Program-made: the position numbers and the translations under genes
Source: Sphingobacteriales bacterium
GTDB taxonomy: Bacteria; Bacteroidota; Bacteroidia; Sphingobacteriales; Sphingobacteriaceae
Length of the DNA stretch: 64,000 nucleotides
Direction of reading: 5' to 3'
Assembly: GCA_004293485.1 (NCBI GenBank)
Contig: RDYW01000031.1
Span: 1 to 64,000, forward strand
Part shown: one piece after another, positions 8,612 to 18,565 of the stretch
Layout of the letters: each line of letters starts with the position of its first letter
How positions within the stretch are numbered: position 1 is the stretch's first letter
The notes under the pieces: model-generated
Told to the model about the DNA's origin: nothing
Seen by the model: the letters and a program-made list of their open reading frames with translations, nothing else
Databases searched by the model: none

Positions 8612-10396
8612 ATGCACCGAACCCATACTTGTGGCCAATTAAACATTAACCACCTTAACCAAAATGTTACCCTAAGTGGCTGGGTACAAAAATCACGCGA
8701 TTTGGGTGGTACTACTTTTATTGATATGCGAGACCGTTATGGCATTACACAATTGGTAATTAACTCCGATGATGAGGAAACCTTGAGGGCAAAAGCCCGT
8801 GAGCTAGGCCGAGAGTTTGTAATAAAAGTTACCGGCCAGGTGGTTGAACGCTCGAACAAAAACCCCAAAATAAGTACTGGCGATATAGAAATTAGGGTTT
8901 TTAGTTTAGATATTTTAAACCAAGCAAAATTGCCACCTTTTATGATTGAGGACGAAACCGACGGAGGCGAAGAGCTACGTATGAAATACCGCTACCTCGA
9001 TTTACGCCGCAACCCTGTACGCAACAACCTTATTTTGCGCCATAAAATGGCCCAAGAAATCAGAAAATATTTAGATTTACAAAATTTTTTAGAAGTAGAA
9101 ACGCCTGTACTTATAAAATCTACACCCGAAGGAGCCCGAGATTTTGTGGTACCTAGCCGAATGAACGCCGGCGAATTTTACGCTTTACCACAATCGCCAC
9201 AAACATTTAAACAATTGCTGATGGTATCTGGTTTCGACCGATATTTCCAAATTGTAAAATGTTTTAGAGATGAAGATTTACGGGCCGACCGCCAGCCCGA
9301 ATTTACGCAAATAGATTGCGAAATGGCTTTTATTGAGCAAGAAGATATTTTAAATGTGTTTGAAGGCTTAACCCGCCATATATTTAAAACAATAAAAGGG
9401 TTAGAGTTTGAGGCTTTTCCAAGGATGCTTTACGCAGATGCGATGCGTTTATACGGCTCCGATAAGCCTGATATACGTTTTGATATGCAATTTGTGGAGC
9501 TAAAAAACGCCACTTTACCAGAAAATGAAGCCCCTCTCCTTTGGATAAGCGGGGGTGAGGCTGGATTTCCGGTTTTTGATAATGCCGAAATGGTGGTAGG
9601 CATAAATGCCAAGGCTTGTGCACATTACACCCGCAAGCAGCTAGATGAACTTACCGATTTTGTAAAACGCCAGCAAATAGGTGCCACAGGCTTAATTTAT
9701 ATGCGCCATAACGATGATGGAAGTTTAAAATCGTCGGTTGATAAATTTTATACCGAAGAGGATTTAAAAAAATGGGCGTTAGCATTTAATAGCCAACCCG
9801 GCGATTTATTGTTGATAATGGCTGGGGCCAAAGATAAAGTACGCAAACAATTAAGCGAACTTCGCTTAGAAATGGGCAACCGCCAGGGCCTGCGAGATAA
9901 AAATAAATTTGCCCCGCTGTGGGTAATAGATTTTCCGTTGTTAGAGTGGGACGAAGAAAGCGAACGCTACCACGCTATGCACCACCCTTTTACATCGCCT
10001 AAGCCCGAAGATATTGTTATGCTAGATACCCACCCTGGCGAAGTGCGGGCAAATGCCTACGATTTAGTAATAAACGGTACCGAAATAGGCGGTGGTTCTA
10101 TCCGTATTCACGATAAAACGCTACAATCGTTAATGTTTAAACACTTGGGCTTTACGCCCGAAGAAGCGCAAAAACAATTTGGATTTTTACTTGAAGCCTT
10201 CGAATATGGCGCACCACCACATGGCGGTATTGCTTTTGGTTTTGATAGGTTGGTATCTGTTTTTGCAGGTTTAGATTCTATTCGTGATGTTATCGCATTT
10301 CCTAAAAACAACTCGGGGCGAGATGTGATGATAGATTCGCCATCAACTATTGATGAAAAACAAATGAAAGAATTGAGTATAAAAACAATGTTGTAA
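8612..10396 (+). CDS. aspS: aspartate-tRNA ligase
   Basis: A class II synthetase of 594 residues. It has the N-terminal OB anticodon-binding fold ([20 protein letters not shown]), motif 2 ([18 protein letters not shown]), the bacterial-type insertion domain, and motif 3 ([10 protein letters not shown]). All catalytic motifs look intact. The oddity lies in the insertion domain. Between FVEL and GFPVFD the protein has about 20 residues where relatives I recall have about 8. The extra part is encoded by a GC-rich repeat-like 36-mer, annotated separately. The gene is monocistronic. Confidence 0.97.
   Translation: MHRTHTCGQLNINHLNQNVTLSGWVQKSRDLGGTTFIDMRDRYGITQLVINSDDEETLRAKARELGREFVIKVTGQVVERSNKNPKISTGDIEIRVFSLDILNQAKLPPFMIEDETDGGEELRMKYRYLDLRRNPVRNNLILRHKMAQEIRKYLDLQNFLEVETPVLIKSTPEGARDFVVPSRMNAGEFYALPQSPQTFKQLLMVSGFDRYFQIVKCFRDEDLRADRQPEFTQIDCEMAFIEQEDILNVFEGLTRHIFKTIKGLEFEAFPRMLYADAMRLYGSDKPDIRFDMQFVELKNATLPENEAPLLWISGGEAGFPVFDNAEMVVGINAKACAHYTRKQLDELTDFVKRQQIGATGLIYMRHNDDGSLKSSVDKFYTEEDLKKWALAFNSQPGDLLLIMAGAKDKVRKQLSELRLEMGNRQGLRDKNKFAPLWVIDFPLLEWDEESERYHAMHHPFTSPKPEDIVMLDTHPGEVRANAYDLVINGTEIGGGSIRIHDKTLQSLMFKHLGFTPEEAQKQFGFLLEAFEYGAPPHGGIAFGFDRLVSVFAGLDSIRDVIAFPKNNSGRDVMIDSPSTIDEKQMKELSIKTML
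9527..9562 (+). repeat. translated GC-rich repeat inside aspS (12 extra codons)
   Basis: The bases cccctctcctttgga, then a variable middle, then gggggtgaggct closely resemble a palindromic repeat family (CCCCTCTCC-TTTGGA-GAGGGG-TTGGGGTGAGG) that I recall as abundant between genes of many Bacteroidota. It fills exactly 12 codons ([12 protein letters not shown]) in the aspS frame. It sits where AspRS homologues have a short surface loop. The 3' GAGAGGGG arm is mutated to taagcg here. The match to the family is from memory, not from a search. Confidence 0.6.
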
Positions 10397-10687
10397 TTTT
10401 TTATTTTGTCGTATTATGAGCTTCCGCTTATACGCAATAGGGCATTAACCACATGCGGGTAACCAATAACAGCTTTAAGTAAAGCATTAGGCAAAATCAA
10501 AAGTAAGTAGAGCTTAACAATAACATTACTTACCCACAAAATAGTGTATTTGATATTAATAAAAATAAAGCGGAAGTAAAATATTAAAACGTGGTTGGGC
10601 TTATAAATAAAAATATCTTAAATAGTAAAAAACCCATTTGTAATTTACTATAAAAATTAGCAATTTAGCAAAAATTTTAGTATTCCT
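10397..10687. other. aspS-hemL intergenic region with an inverted repeat
   Basis: No coding potential is visible. A perfect 9-bp inverted repeat, CTTCCGCTT at 10421 and AAGCGGAAG at 10568, bounds about 156 bp and might be the ends of a decayed palindromic element. A smaller pair (GTAAGTA/TACTTAC) lies inside. The hemL promoter should lie in the last ~100 bp, but I found no exact TAnnTTTG box. Confidence 0.4.
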
Positions 10688-12058
10688 ATGTTTGATTCGA
10701 TAAAAAAAATATTAAACGCAAAAGAAAACGAAACACCATTAAGCTTTGGGCAAAAGCCAGATATTGTACGAGAAAAATCGGCCGAGTTATACCAAAAAGC
10801 CCAACAATATTTTCCTGGAGGAGTAAACTCGCCTGTAAGGGCTTTTAAATCGGTTTATGGTACACCTTTGTTTATACAAAAAGGCGATGGCTGTCGTATT
10901 TGGGATGCCGATGGAAACGAATTTATAGATTTTTGTGCATCGTGGGGACCTTTAATTTTAGGGCACAACAACGCAAAAGTACGTGAAAAAGTAATCGAAG
11001 TAATGCAAAACGGCATGAGCTTTGGTGCACCCACAGCATTAGAAAACCAACTAGCCGAATTGATATTAAAAAACAACAAATACATTGAAAAAATACGATT
11101 CACCAGTTCGGGTACCGAGGCTGTAATGTCGGCCATTAGGTTAGCCCGAGGTGTAGCTAAGCGAGATAAAATTATAAAATTTGAAGGCTGTTACCACGGT
11201 CATTTAGATGCGCTGTTGGTAAAAGCAGGCTCGGGTTTGGTAACCTTTGGCGAAACCTCATCGGCAGGCATACCTAAAGCAGTTGCAGATGAAACCATTG
11301 TGATAGCGCTAAACGATAAAGAAGCGTTATTAGCTGCTTTCGAGCAGTTTAAAGGCGAAATTGCTGCAGTAATTATCGAACCAGTACCAGCCAATAATGG
11401 CTTAATACTACAGCATAAAGAATATTTACAATTTGTACGCGAAATATGTACAAAACAAAATACTTTATTAATTTTTGATGAAGTAATATCGGGCTTTAGA
11501 GTAGGCTTTGAAGGCGCAGCAGGATATTATAGCATACAACCCGATATTATTACTTATGGTAAAATAGTAGGTGGCGGCTTACCAGTGGGTGCTTATGGTG
11601 CCTCGGCAGATATAATGGCTAATATTTCGCCCGAAGGTGCGGTTTACCAAGCAGGCACACTATCGGGCAACCCCGTTGCTATGGCAGCAGGTATTGCCCA
11701 GCTTACCGAATTACTAAAACAGGGTTTTTATAAAGATTTGAACAAAAAAACACTTGAATTTGCCGAATCTATCGAACGCTACGCTACGGCTAAAAACTAT
11801 AAATTAAAAGTGTTTACTATTGGTTCTATTTTTTGGATTGCTTTTACCGATAAAGAAGCAATAAGTGCTTCGGCAGATATTTTACCCGAAAGTATGGATA
11901 AATTTAAACTTATGCATCGCGAACTTTTAAACCGAGGAATATACTTTGGCCCATCGGGTTACGAAGTAGCATTTATTTCGGCGGCACATACCAAAGTAGA
12001 TTTAGAAAAAGCCAAACGAGCCATATTTGAAAGTTTAGATATAGTGTTTAGAAAGTGA
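10688..12058 (+). CDS. hemL: glutamate-1-semialdehyde 2,1-aminomutase
   Basis: A PLP enzyme of the fold-I aminotransferase class that turns glutamate-1-semialdehyde into 5-aminolevulinate in the C5 tetrapyrrole pathway. It shows FPGGVNSPVRAF, FTSSGTEAVMSAIRLAR, the PLP-Asp region IFDEVISGFRVGF and the Schiff-base lysine in ITYGKIVGGGLPVGAYG. At 456 residues it is about 25 longer than usual. The excess is an N-terminal stretch (MFDSIKKILNAKENE) with no obvious role, and no internal ATG would give the short form. It is monocistronic. Confidence 0.96.
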   Translation: MFDSIKKILNAKENETPLSFGQKPDIVREKSAELYQKAQQYFPGGVNSPVRAFKSVYGTPLFIQKGDGCRIWDADGNEFIDFCASWGPLILGHNNAKVREKVIEVMQNGMSFGAPTALENQLAELILKNNKYIEKIRFTSSGTEAVMSAIRLARGVAKRDKIIKFEGCYHGHLDALLVKAGSGLVTFGETSSAGIPKAVADETIVIALNDKEALLAAFEQFKGEIAAVIIEPVPANNGLILQHKEYLQFVREICTKQNTLLIFDEVISGFRVGFEGAAGYYSIQPDIITYGKIVGGGLPVGAYGASADIMANISPEGAVYQAGTLSGNPVAMAAGIAQLTELLKQGFYKDLNKKTLEFAESIERYATAKNYKLKVFTIGSIFWIAFTDKEAISASADILPESMDKFKLMHRELLNRGIYFGPSGYEVAFISAAHTKVDLEKAKRAIFESLDIVFRK

Positions 12059-12386
12059 TCGTTAATTTATATAGTAAACGAAGAGCGATAGTGTTTTAAA
12101 ACAAACTTTAAATTTAATGCGCATGCTGCGTGAGGGTTAAAAGCGTAACAACTTGCCTGGTAGGCAATAATCCCACATCAACAAGGTTTTGTAGCACATA
12201 ACAAAACCCTATACATACACGCCAAGTATTATCCAAAAAAATTGGTTTTTAATTTTACCTAGTTTAGTACAAACGGGTAAAAATTATTGTAAAAAGCAAT
12301 AAATTTATATAAAATTATATACTTAATTTTTCCTCTTCAACATTTTACCTACTTTCACACCCAGCCAAAAAAATTAAACACAGTTA
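12059..12386. other. hemL-aminotransferase gap
   Basis: No gene is seen. A small hairpin (GGTTTTGT-agcacata-ACAAAACC, 12185-12208) lacks a T tract and is at best a weak terminator for hemL. The piece gcgtgagggttaaaagcg near 12130 faintly resembles one end of the palindromic elements annotated at 18453 and 52118, too weakly to call. The sequence before 12387 is T-rich and should contain the promoter of the sugar operon. Confidence 0.35.
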
Positions 12387-13532
12387 ATGATAACCAATAA
12401 TTCGGAAATCCCTATTTCTATGATAAGCCTGCAGCAACAATATGCACAGCAGAAAACAGAAATAAACCAAGCAATAAACCAAGTGCTGCACCGTGGCGAT
12501 TTTATACATGGGCTTGAGGTTAAAGTATTTGAAACCGAATTAGCCAAATACACCAACACAAATAATGTTATAGCTTGCGCCAATGGTACCGATGCCTTAC
12601 AATTGGCCTTAATGAGTTTGGGTATTGGCCCAGGCCACGAGGTTATTATACCCGCTTTTGCTTATGTTTCGGTGGCCGAAGTGCTGGTACTGCTAGGTGC
12701 AACGCCTATATTTGTAGATATAGAAAACGAGTACTTTTTTATTGATGTTACAAAAATAAAACAAGCCATCACACCCAATACCAAAGCAATAATTGCCGTT
12801 CACCTATTTGGGCAAACGGGTAATTTGGCTACTTTAATAGATATTGCGGTTGAACACAATTTATTTATAATTGAGGATAATGCACAGGCTTTGGGTGCAA
12901 GCTATACCTTTAATAACCAAACAAGTTTTTTAGGCAATTGGGGGCACATAGGTTGCACCTCGTTTTTCCCTACCAAAAACCTAGGCTGCTTTGGCGATGG
13001 CGGTGCTGTATTTACCAACGATAAATTGTTGGAACGCAAAATACGCATGATAGCTTCACACGGGCAATCGGTAAAATACCAACACGATTTGGTAGGTATA
13101 AACTCGCGGTTAGATACCCTACAAGCCGCAATATTAAATGTGCGCTTAAAATATCTTACCAAACAACAAAATCATAAAACCGAAATTTACCAATATTATA
13201 GCCAGCAATTGGCCAGTGTAAAGGAAATCATCTTACCTAAAACCAACCCTAATGGTCAGCCAGCCTGGCACCAATTTACCCTACAAGTAAAAAACGGCAA
13301 ACGAGATGCGCTACAAAGTTTTTTATCAAAAAAACAAATCCCATCAATGGTGTACTACCACATCCCCCTGCCAGCGCAAGCTGCGTACAAAAAGGTAGGC
13401 TATACACCCGAAAATTTCCCTATTGCCCAGCAATGTGCTTCCAGTGTGTTATCTTTGCCCTTACATCCTACTTTAAGCAAGCCACAAATAGATAATATTA
13501 TTAATGGCATAAAAGCATTTTATTATGGTTAA
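12387..13532 (+). CDS. DegT/DnrJ/EryC1/StrS sugar aminotransferase (WbpE-like)
   Basis: A PLP-dependent aminotransferase that would convert a nucleotide-linked 3-keto (or 4-keto) sugar to the amino sugar. The 381 residues show ANGTDALQLALMSLGIGPGHEVI, the PLP-stacking region IIEDNAQALGASY, and the active lysine in TSFFPTKNLGCFGDGGAVF. Its best fit is the WbpE/WlbC branch, because the next gene, overlapping by 8 bp, is a WbpD/WlbB-like N-acetyltransferase. That pairing is typical of UDP-2,3-diacetamido-2,3-dideoxyuronate synthesis. The exact sugar is inferred. Confidence 0.88.
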   Translation: MITNNSEIPISMISLQQQYAQQKTEINQAINQVLHRGDFIHGLEVKVFETELAKYTNTNNVIACANGTDALQLALMSLGIGPGHEVIIPAFAYVSVAEVLVLLGATPIFVDIENEYFFIDVTKIKQAITPNTKAIIAVHLFGQTGNLATLIDIAVEHNLFIIEDNAQALGASYTFNNQTSFLGNWGHIGCTSFFPTKNLGCFGDGGAVFTNDKLLERKIRMIASHGQSVKYQHDLVGINSRLDTLQAAILNVRLKYLTKQQNHKTEIYQYYSQQLASVKEIILPKTNPNGQPAWHQFTLQVKNGKRDALQSFLSKKQIPSMVYYHIPLPAQAAYKKVGYTPENFPIAQQCASSVLSLPLHPTLSKPQIDNIINGIKAFYYG

Positions 13533-14106
13533 ACCCGAGGTTTATATACACCCCAGCAGCATGGTTGATGCTGATGTTAGCATTGGCGAAGGCACCAAAA
13601 TTTGGCATTTTTCGCATATATCGGCGCAAGCCAGCATAGGCAAAAACTGTATAATTGGGCAAAATGTATTTATTGGCCATGGGGTAATTATTGGAAATGG
13701 GGTTAAAATACAAAATAATGTATCGGTATATGCCGGGGTAAATATTGAGGATGATGTATTTATAGGCCCATCGGTGGTGTTTACCAATGTAATAAACCCG
13801 CGGGCTTTTATTAATCGGAAGACCGAATTTGTAAAAACAACCCTAAAAAAAGGAGCTACTATAGGCGCAAATAGCACAATAATATGTGGCAATACCATTG
13901 GCAAATATGCCATGATAGGTGCTGGAAGTTTGCTTAGTAAAACTGTAAACGATTACGAACTATGGTACGGTAACCCGGCCCAAAAACACAATTGGGTAGA
14001 TAGGTTTGGCAATAAATTAAATTTTACACCCAATATAAAAACCATAAAAGTGCAAAATTACACCTATACCCTAAACCCCGAAGGCAATGTTAAAGAGCAT
14101 GATTGA
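13525..14106 (+). CDS. left-handed beta-helix sugar N-acetyltransferase (WbpD/WlbB-like)
   Basis: A 193-residue hexapeptide-repeat acetyltransferase. It begins IHPSSMVDADVSIGEGTKIWHFSHI, and rungs of the I-G-x-N/G type run through about residue 150. The IWHFSHI start and the loop at VVFTNVINPRAFINR are characteristic of UDP-3-amino-uronate N-acetyltransferases. The ATG lies inside the aminotransferase stop region (8-bp overlap), implying translational coupling. The product is probably a 3-acetamido sugar for O-antigen or capsule. Confidence 0.88.
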   Translation: MVKPEVYIHPSSMVDADVSIGEGTKIWHFSHISAQASIGKNCIIGQNVFIGHGVIIGNGVKIQNNVSVYAGVNIEDDVFIGPSVVFTNVINPRAFINRKTEFVKTTLKKGATIGANSTIICGNTIGKYAMIGAGSLLSKTVNDYELWYGNPAQKHNWVDRFGNKLNFTPNIKTIKVQNYTYTLNPEGNVKEHD

Positions 14107-14653
14107 AGTAAAAAACACCCTTGTACATCAAGATATTGTTACACATAATTTTGTATGCCATTTACAAAAATGTAAAGGGGCTTGCTGTATCGAAGGCGAT
14201 GCTGGCGCACCATTAGAGGCAGATGAATTGCCTATTTTAGATAAAATATATCCCAAAGTAAAACCTTACATGAACGCCAAAGGCATTGCCACGGTAGAAA
14301 GCGAAGGTACTTATGTTAAAGATTTTGAGGGCGATTTTACCACACCCTGTGTAGATACCAATAAAGAATGTGCGTATGTAATTTGGGAAAACGGGATTAC
14401 CAAATGCGCCATCGAAAAAGCCTACGAAGCGGGAGATATAGATTGGCAAAAACCAATTTCATGCCATTTGTACCCCATACGCATAACCGCTTACCCCGAG
14501 TTTGATACCCTGCATTATGATAGGTGGAGTATTTGCGCTAGTGCCTGTAATTATGGCGATACATTAAAGGTACCCGTGTACAAATTTTTAAAGAAACCCC
14601 TTATAAGAAAATACGGAGAAAGCTGGTTTAATGAGTTAGAAAATAAGATATAA
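14099..14653 (+). CDS. DUF3109 family cysteine-rich protein
   Basis: A conserved Bacteroidota protein of about 184 residues with unknown function. It has regularly spaced cysteines (CHLQKCKGACC near the N-terminus, then single Cys residues and CASAC), suggesting a metal or Fe-S site. I moved the start from the track's 14087 to the ATG at 14099. This gives MIEVKNTLVHQDIV, the usual family start, and an ATGATTGA overlap with the upstream stop. The gene is tied by overlap to sugar genes, but nothing in its sequence links it to polysaccharide synthesis. Confidence 0.85.
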   Translation: MIEVKNTLVHQDIVTHNFVCHLQKCKGACCIEGDAGAPLEADELPILDKIYPKVKPYMNAKGIATVESEGTYVKDFEGDFTTPCVDTNKECAYVIWENGITKCAIEKAYEAGDIDWQKPISCHLYPIRITAYPEFDTLHYDRWSICASACNYGDTLKVPVYKFLKKPLIRKYGESWFNELENKI

Positions 14654-14731
14654 ACACCACCCAAAGCATATTTTTTTTTTACATTTACAGCCACATACTT
14701 ATATATTTTATAAAAACCATTACAAATTAAA

Positions 14732-15871
14732 ATGAGCAAAAGCGCATTAATCACTGGTATAACAGGGCAAGATGGTGCCTACTTGGCCGAATTTTTATTA
14801 AAAAAAGGCTATACCGTACATGGTTTAAAAAGACGCTCCTCACTTTTTAATACCGATAGAATAGACCATCTTTACCAAGACCAACACGATAATAATGTAA
14901 AACTAACTTTACATTATGGCGATTTAACCGATAGCACCAATCTTATAGGCCTAATACAACAAACCCAGCCCGACGAAATTTACAACCTAGCCGCCATGAG
15001 CCATGTTAAAGTAAGTTTTGATACACCCGAATATACCGCCAATGCCGATGGAATAGGCACCTTACGTATTTTAGAAGCTGTACGCTTATTGGGCTTAACG
15101 CAAAAAACCAGAATTTATCAAGCCTCTACCTCCGAGCTGTATGGCTTAGTACAAGCTGTACCACAATCCGAAAAAACACCATTTTACCCACGCTCGCCGT
15201 ACGCAGTAGCAAAAATGTACGCCTACTGGATAACCGTAAACTACCGCGAAGCCTATAATATGTATGCCTGCAACGGTATTTTATTTAACCACGAAAGCCC
15301 TATACGTGGCGAAACTTTTGTAACACGTAAAATTACCCGGGGCGCAACCAAAATTGCCTTGGGTTTACAAAACTGTTTATATTTAGGAAATTTATCGTCG
15401 CAGCGAGATTGGGGACATGCCAAAGATTATGTAGAAGCCATGTGGCTGATATTACAACAAGATACGCCCGAAGATTTTGTAATTGCAACAGGAGTAACCA
15501 CCACCGTACGCGAGTTTGTTAAAATGGCTTTCGCCGAGCTAGGCATCGAGGTTGAATTTAGTGGTAAACACGAACACGAAAAAGGCGTAATTATTGATGT
15601 AGATGAGGCTATTACCCAAAGTTTAGGCTTAAACCCAGATGCCCTAAAACCAGGGCAAACAGTGGTAAAAGTAGATCCTAAATATTACCGCCCTACCGAG
15701 GTAGAATTATTAATAGGCGACCCTACAAAATCAAATACCAAACTAGGCTGGATACCCAAATACGATTTAGCAGCTTTGGTAAAAGATATGATTCGGTCGG
15801 ATTTACATCTCACCAAAAAAGACCAATACTTAAAACAAGGTGGTTACCAAACCATGAATTATTTTGAATAA
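14732..15871 (+). CDS. gmd: GDP-mannose 4,6-dehydratase
   Basis: A short-chain dehydrogenase/reductase that makes GDP-4-keto-6-deoxymannose, the precursor of GDP-fucose, GDP-rhamnose and perosamine. The NAD(P)-binding motif is [15 protein letters not shown], followed by the Gmd-specific GLKRRSS. The catalytic Tyr/Lys lie in [15 protein letters not shown], and a TSE-type site lies in ASTSELYG. The 379 residues are full length. No GDP-fucose synthase (fcl) follows, so the downstream enzyme is elsewhere or the end sugar differs. The SLBB export gene starts 26 bp later. Confidence 0.96.
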   Translation: MSKSALITGITGQDGAYLAEFLLKKGYTVHGLKRRSSLFNTDRIDHLYQDQHDNNVKLTLHYGDLTDSTNLIGLIQQTQPDEIYNLAAMSHVKVSFDTPEYTANADGIGTLRILEAVRLLGLTQKTRIYQASTSELYGLVQAVPQSEKTPFYPRSPYAVAKMYAYWITVNYREAYNMYACNGILFNHESPIRGETFVTRKITRGATKIALGLQNCLYLGNLSSQRDWGHAKDYVEAMWLILQQDTPEDFVIATGVTTTVREFVKMAFAELGIEVEFSGKHEHEKGVIIDVDEAITQSLGLNPDALKPGQTVVKVDPKYYRPTEVELLIGDPTKSNTKLGWIPKYDLAALVKDMIRSDLHLTKKDQYLKQGGYQTMNYFE

Positions 15872-15897
15872 CCACCAAGCATAAACCAATTATATAC

Positions 15898-18402
15898 ATG
15901 AAAATTAAAAGAATACTCGTATTGCTTTTAGTATTTGTTACAGCAATTGCTTTAACAGGTAAAGCACAAAACATCAACGAAAAAAATTTTTCGACCCTTA
16001 AGGTTGATGATTTAACCGATAATCAAATTATGCAGTTTATGCAACAGGTGCAGGCATCAGGGCTTAGCGATGCACAGCTAGAACAAGTTGCCGCCGCCAA
16101 AGGAATGAATAGTGTTGAGATTGCTAAACTGAGAGAAAGGGTAGAAAAACTAGGTAAAACAACAAAAAATAAAACCGAAACCAATAAAACCACCACTATT
16201 AAAGGCCGTAAAGTAGCTAATGATAATGAGCCAGAAAACCCTGATGAGTTAGACTTGGCTGCCAAAAACGATAAAATACAAAGCCAAGCCGATATGGCTT
16301 TAACCGCCTTAAAATCTAAAATATTTGGTCGTGATTTGTTTGCAAACGCCAAAGCCGGTTTTGAACCTAACCTACGCCTAGCCACACCCAAAAACTACGT
16401 TATAGGCACCGACGACGAAATATTAATTGATATATACGGCTACTCCGAAGCCAATTACCAGCTAAAAGTATCGCCCGAAGGCACTGTAAATATTCCTTAT
16501 ATAGGTGTTGTAAATGTATCGGGCTTAACTATTGAAGCCGCTACCGCCCGTATAAAAAGCAAGTTAACGCCTGTATATAAAGGCCTTGCAGCTGGCAATA
16601 CAAAACTTAGCGTAAATATTGGCAATATACGCAGCGTAAAAGTGATAGTAACAGGCGAAGTTACCAAGCCCGGCACTTACACCTTGCCTTCGCTGGCAAC
16701 CGTATTTAATGCGCTATACTCATCGGGCGGCCCATCCGAAAACGGCTCGTTCCGTAATATCGAAGTAATAAGGGCGGGTAAAAAAATTGCCATTTTAGAT
16801 ATTTACGACTTTTTACTAAAAGGCGAACTAAAAAATAATGTACGCCTGCAAGACCAAGATATAATACGCATACCCACCTACCTTAGCCGGGTAGAAATGC
16901 TAGGCGAAATTAAACGCCCCGCTATTTTTGAGATGAAAAACGGCGAAGATTTAAACGCCCTATTAGCATTTGCTGGGGGCTTTACCGAGCGGGCTTACAA
17001 AGCCCGCATACGGGTGTTAAAAAATACCAATACCGAACGAAAAATTATTGATGTTACCCAAAACCAATTTGACACCTACCAGCCACAAAGTGGCGATAAA
17101 CTATATGTAAACGAAATATTAGATAGGTTTGAAAACCGTGTAAGCATTACTGGTGCCATATTTCGCCCTGGCGAATACGAATTACAAGCAGGCTTAACGC
17201 TTAAAAATTTAATAAACAAAGCCGAAGGATTAAAAGAAGACGCATTTTTAAACCGAGCCTATATTACACGCCTATTGCCCGATTTAAACACACAGTTAAT
17301 CTCCGTTGATTTACAAAAAATAATGAACGGCCAAGCCGATGATATTTCGCTAAAACGTGAAGACGAAATTACCATCTCTTCTATTTTTGATTTAAAGGAA
17401 GAATTTAATGTTACCATTGATGGCGAAGTGCGTGAACCCGGTAAATTTAACTATGCCGATAATATGAGTTTAGAAGCCTTGATTATTAAAGCGGGTGGGT
17501 TTAAAGAAGCCGCCACAGGTAAACGGGTAGAAGTATCAAGGCGGGTAAAAAATAGCGATGCCACCTCTACATCGGCCATCACCTCCGAAGTTTTTCAAAT
17601 TGATATTAACCAAGATTTATCAAGCAATACCGCTAGTTTTGTATTAAAACCTTACGATATTGTAACTGTACGTTCGTCGCCAGGTTACGAAAAACAAAAA
17701 CAAGTACGCATTGATGGCGAAGTAATGTACCCAGGCTACTATACCATTACCCGAAAAGACGAACGCATATCCGATTTAGTAAAACGAGCTGGCGGCTTAA
17801 CCGCTTTGGCCTATACCAATGGCGCATCGCTTAAACGAGCCTCTAACCTCGAAACCCAATTAGACCAAGAAAAAGAACAGCAAAAACTATTGCAGTTTAA
17901 AAAAATGCAAAGCAATGGCAAAGATACCACCCGCAATAACGATATAGAAAATAAAGTGTTGCGTAACGATTTTGTGGGCATTAACCTTACTAAAATATTA
18001 GATAAACCAGGCAAAAGGCAAGATTTGTTTTTAGAAAGTGGCGATGTACTAAACGTACCCAAGCAGTTACAAACCGTAAAAGTAAGTGGCCAAGTATTAT
18101 CACCTAATACAGTGGTGTATGTAAAAACCAAAGGCTTTAAACAATATATTTCCAATGCAGGCGGTTTTTCGCAAGGGGCATTAAAATCACGGGCTTATAT
18201 TATTTATGCCAATGGGGCGGTTAAAAGCACTAAAAAATTCTTGTTTTTTAACAATTTCCCGGTTGTAGAAACGGGTGCCGAAATTTTTGTACCCAAACGG
18301 GAAGAAAAAAACAAAATGACTGCCGCCGAAGTAGTGGGCATTACCACAGGCGTAGCATCATTAGGTGCCATTATTTTGGGGGTTTTAAATTTAATGAAGT
18401 AG
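15898..18402 (+). CDS. SLBB-domain polysaccharide export protein (Wza-like, long form)
   Basis: An outer-membrane-associated polysaccharide exporter of 834 residues with a signal peptide (VTAIALTGKAQ). A low-complexity helical region (about 25-130) is followed by a Poly_export domain (YVIGTDDEILIDIYGYSE, near 160-240). Several SLBB beta-grasp repeats follow, each with a V-x-G-E/A-V/I-x-x-P-G core. A C-terminal hydrophobic helix (VVGITTGVASLGAIILGV) ends the protein. E. coli Wza has about 380 residues, so this is the long Bacteroidota type. There is no lipobox. No Wzc kinase or Wzy/Wzx is in the window. Confidence 0.92.
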   Translation: MKIKRILVLLLVFVTAIALTGKAQNINEKNFSTLKVDDLTDNQIMQFMQQVQASGLSDAQLEQVAAAKGMNSVEIAKLRERVEKLGKTTKNKTETNKTTTIKGRKVANDNEPENPDELDLAAKNDKIQSQADMALTALKSKIFGRDLFANAKAGFEPNLRLATPKNYVIGTDDEILIDIYGYSEANYQLKVSPEGTVNIPYIGVVNVSGLTIEAATARIKSKLTPVYKGLAAGNTKLSVNIGNIRSVKVIVTGEVTKPGTYTLPSLATVFNALYSSGGPSENGSFRNIEVIRAGKKIAILDIYDFLLKGELKNNVRLQDQDIIRIPTYLSRVEMLGEIKRPAIFEMKNGEDLNALLAFAGGFTERAYKARIRVLKNTNTERKIIDVTQNQFDTYQPQSGDKLYVNEILDRFENRVSITGAIFRPGEYELQAGLTLKNLINKAEGLKEDAFLNRAYITRLLPDLNTQLISVDLQKIMNGQADDISLKREDEITISSIFDLKEEFNVTIDGEVREPGKFNYADNMSLEALIIKAGGFKEAATGKRVEVSRRVKNSDATSTSAITSEVFQIDINQDLSSNTASFVLKPYDIVTVRSSPGYEKQKQVRIDGEVMYPGYYTITRKDERISDLVKRAGGLTALAYTNGASLKRASNLETQLDQEKEQQKLLQFKKMQSNGKDTTRNNDIENKVLRNDFVGINLTKILDKPGKRQDLFLESGDVLNVPKQLQTVKVSGQVLSPNTVVYVKTKGFKQYISNAGGFSQGALKSRAYIIYANGAVKSTKKFLFFNNFPVVETGAEIFVPKREEKNKMTAAEVVGITTGVASLGAIILGVLNLMK

Positions 18403-18452
18403 GGGAAATGATACTTTCTGATGAAATAAAATTTAATTCAGATATATTATTT

Positions 18453-18550
18453 GGGCGTTCCCCCCAAAAGGGGCGGGCTATCCGTTGCAAGTCCTTAAAA
18501 ACTTCGTTGCTCTTCGTTTTCTGCGGGCTTTCCACTACTATCCCTAACGC
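18453..18550. repeat. palindromic intergenic element, copy 1
   Basis: A 98-bp GC-rich island in AT-rich surroundings, starting GGGCGTTCCCCCC and ending CTATCCCTAACGC. The ends GCGTT/AACGC are inverted. A CCCC-aaaa-GGGG hairpin lies near the left end. The motif GGGC-N-WTCC is repeated three times (gggcgttcc, gggctatcc, gggctttcc). The copy at 52118 shares length, ends and the CTWTCCGYT core. Such elements are, as I recall, dispersed in Sphingobacteriaceae genomes. This copy ends 15 bp before the dehydrogenase ATG. Confidence 0.7.
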
Positions 18551-18565
18551 AACTTGTGCTACACT

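Noticed and set aside
12118-12140. gcgtgagggttaaaagcg as a third copy of the palindromic element
   Set aside because: Only about a dozen bases resemble one end; no partner end is found at ~100 bp.
18554-18565. TTG start of the nucleotide-sugar dehydrogenase given by the track
   Set aside because: The ATG at 18566 gives the usual MKKPVIAIIGLGYVG start; the four extra codons come from flanking DNA just after the repeat element.
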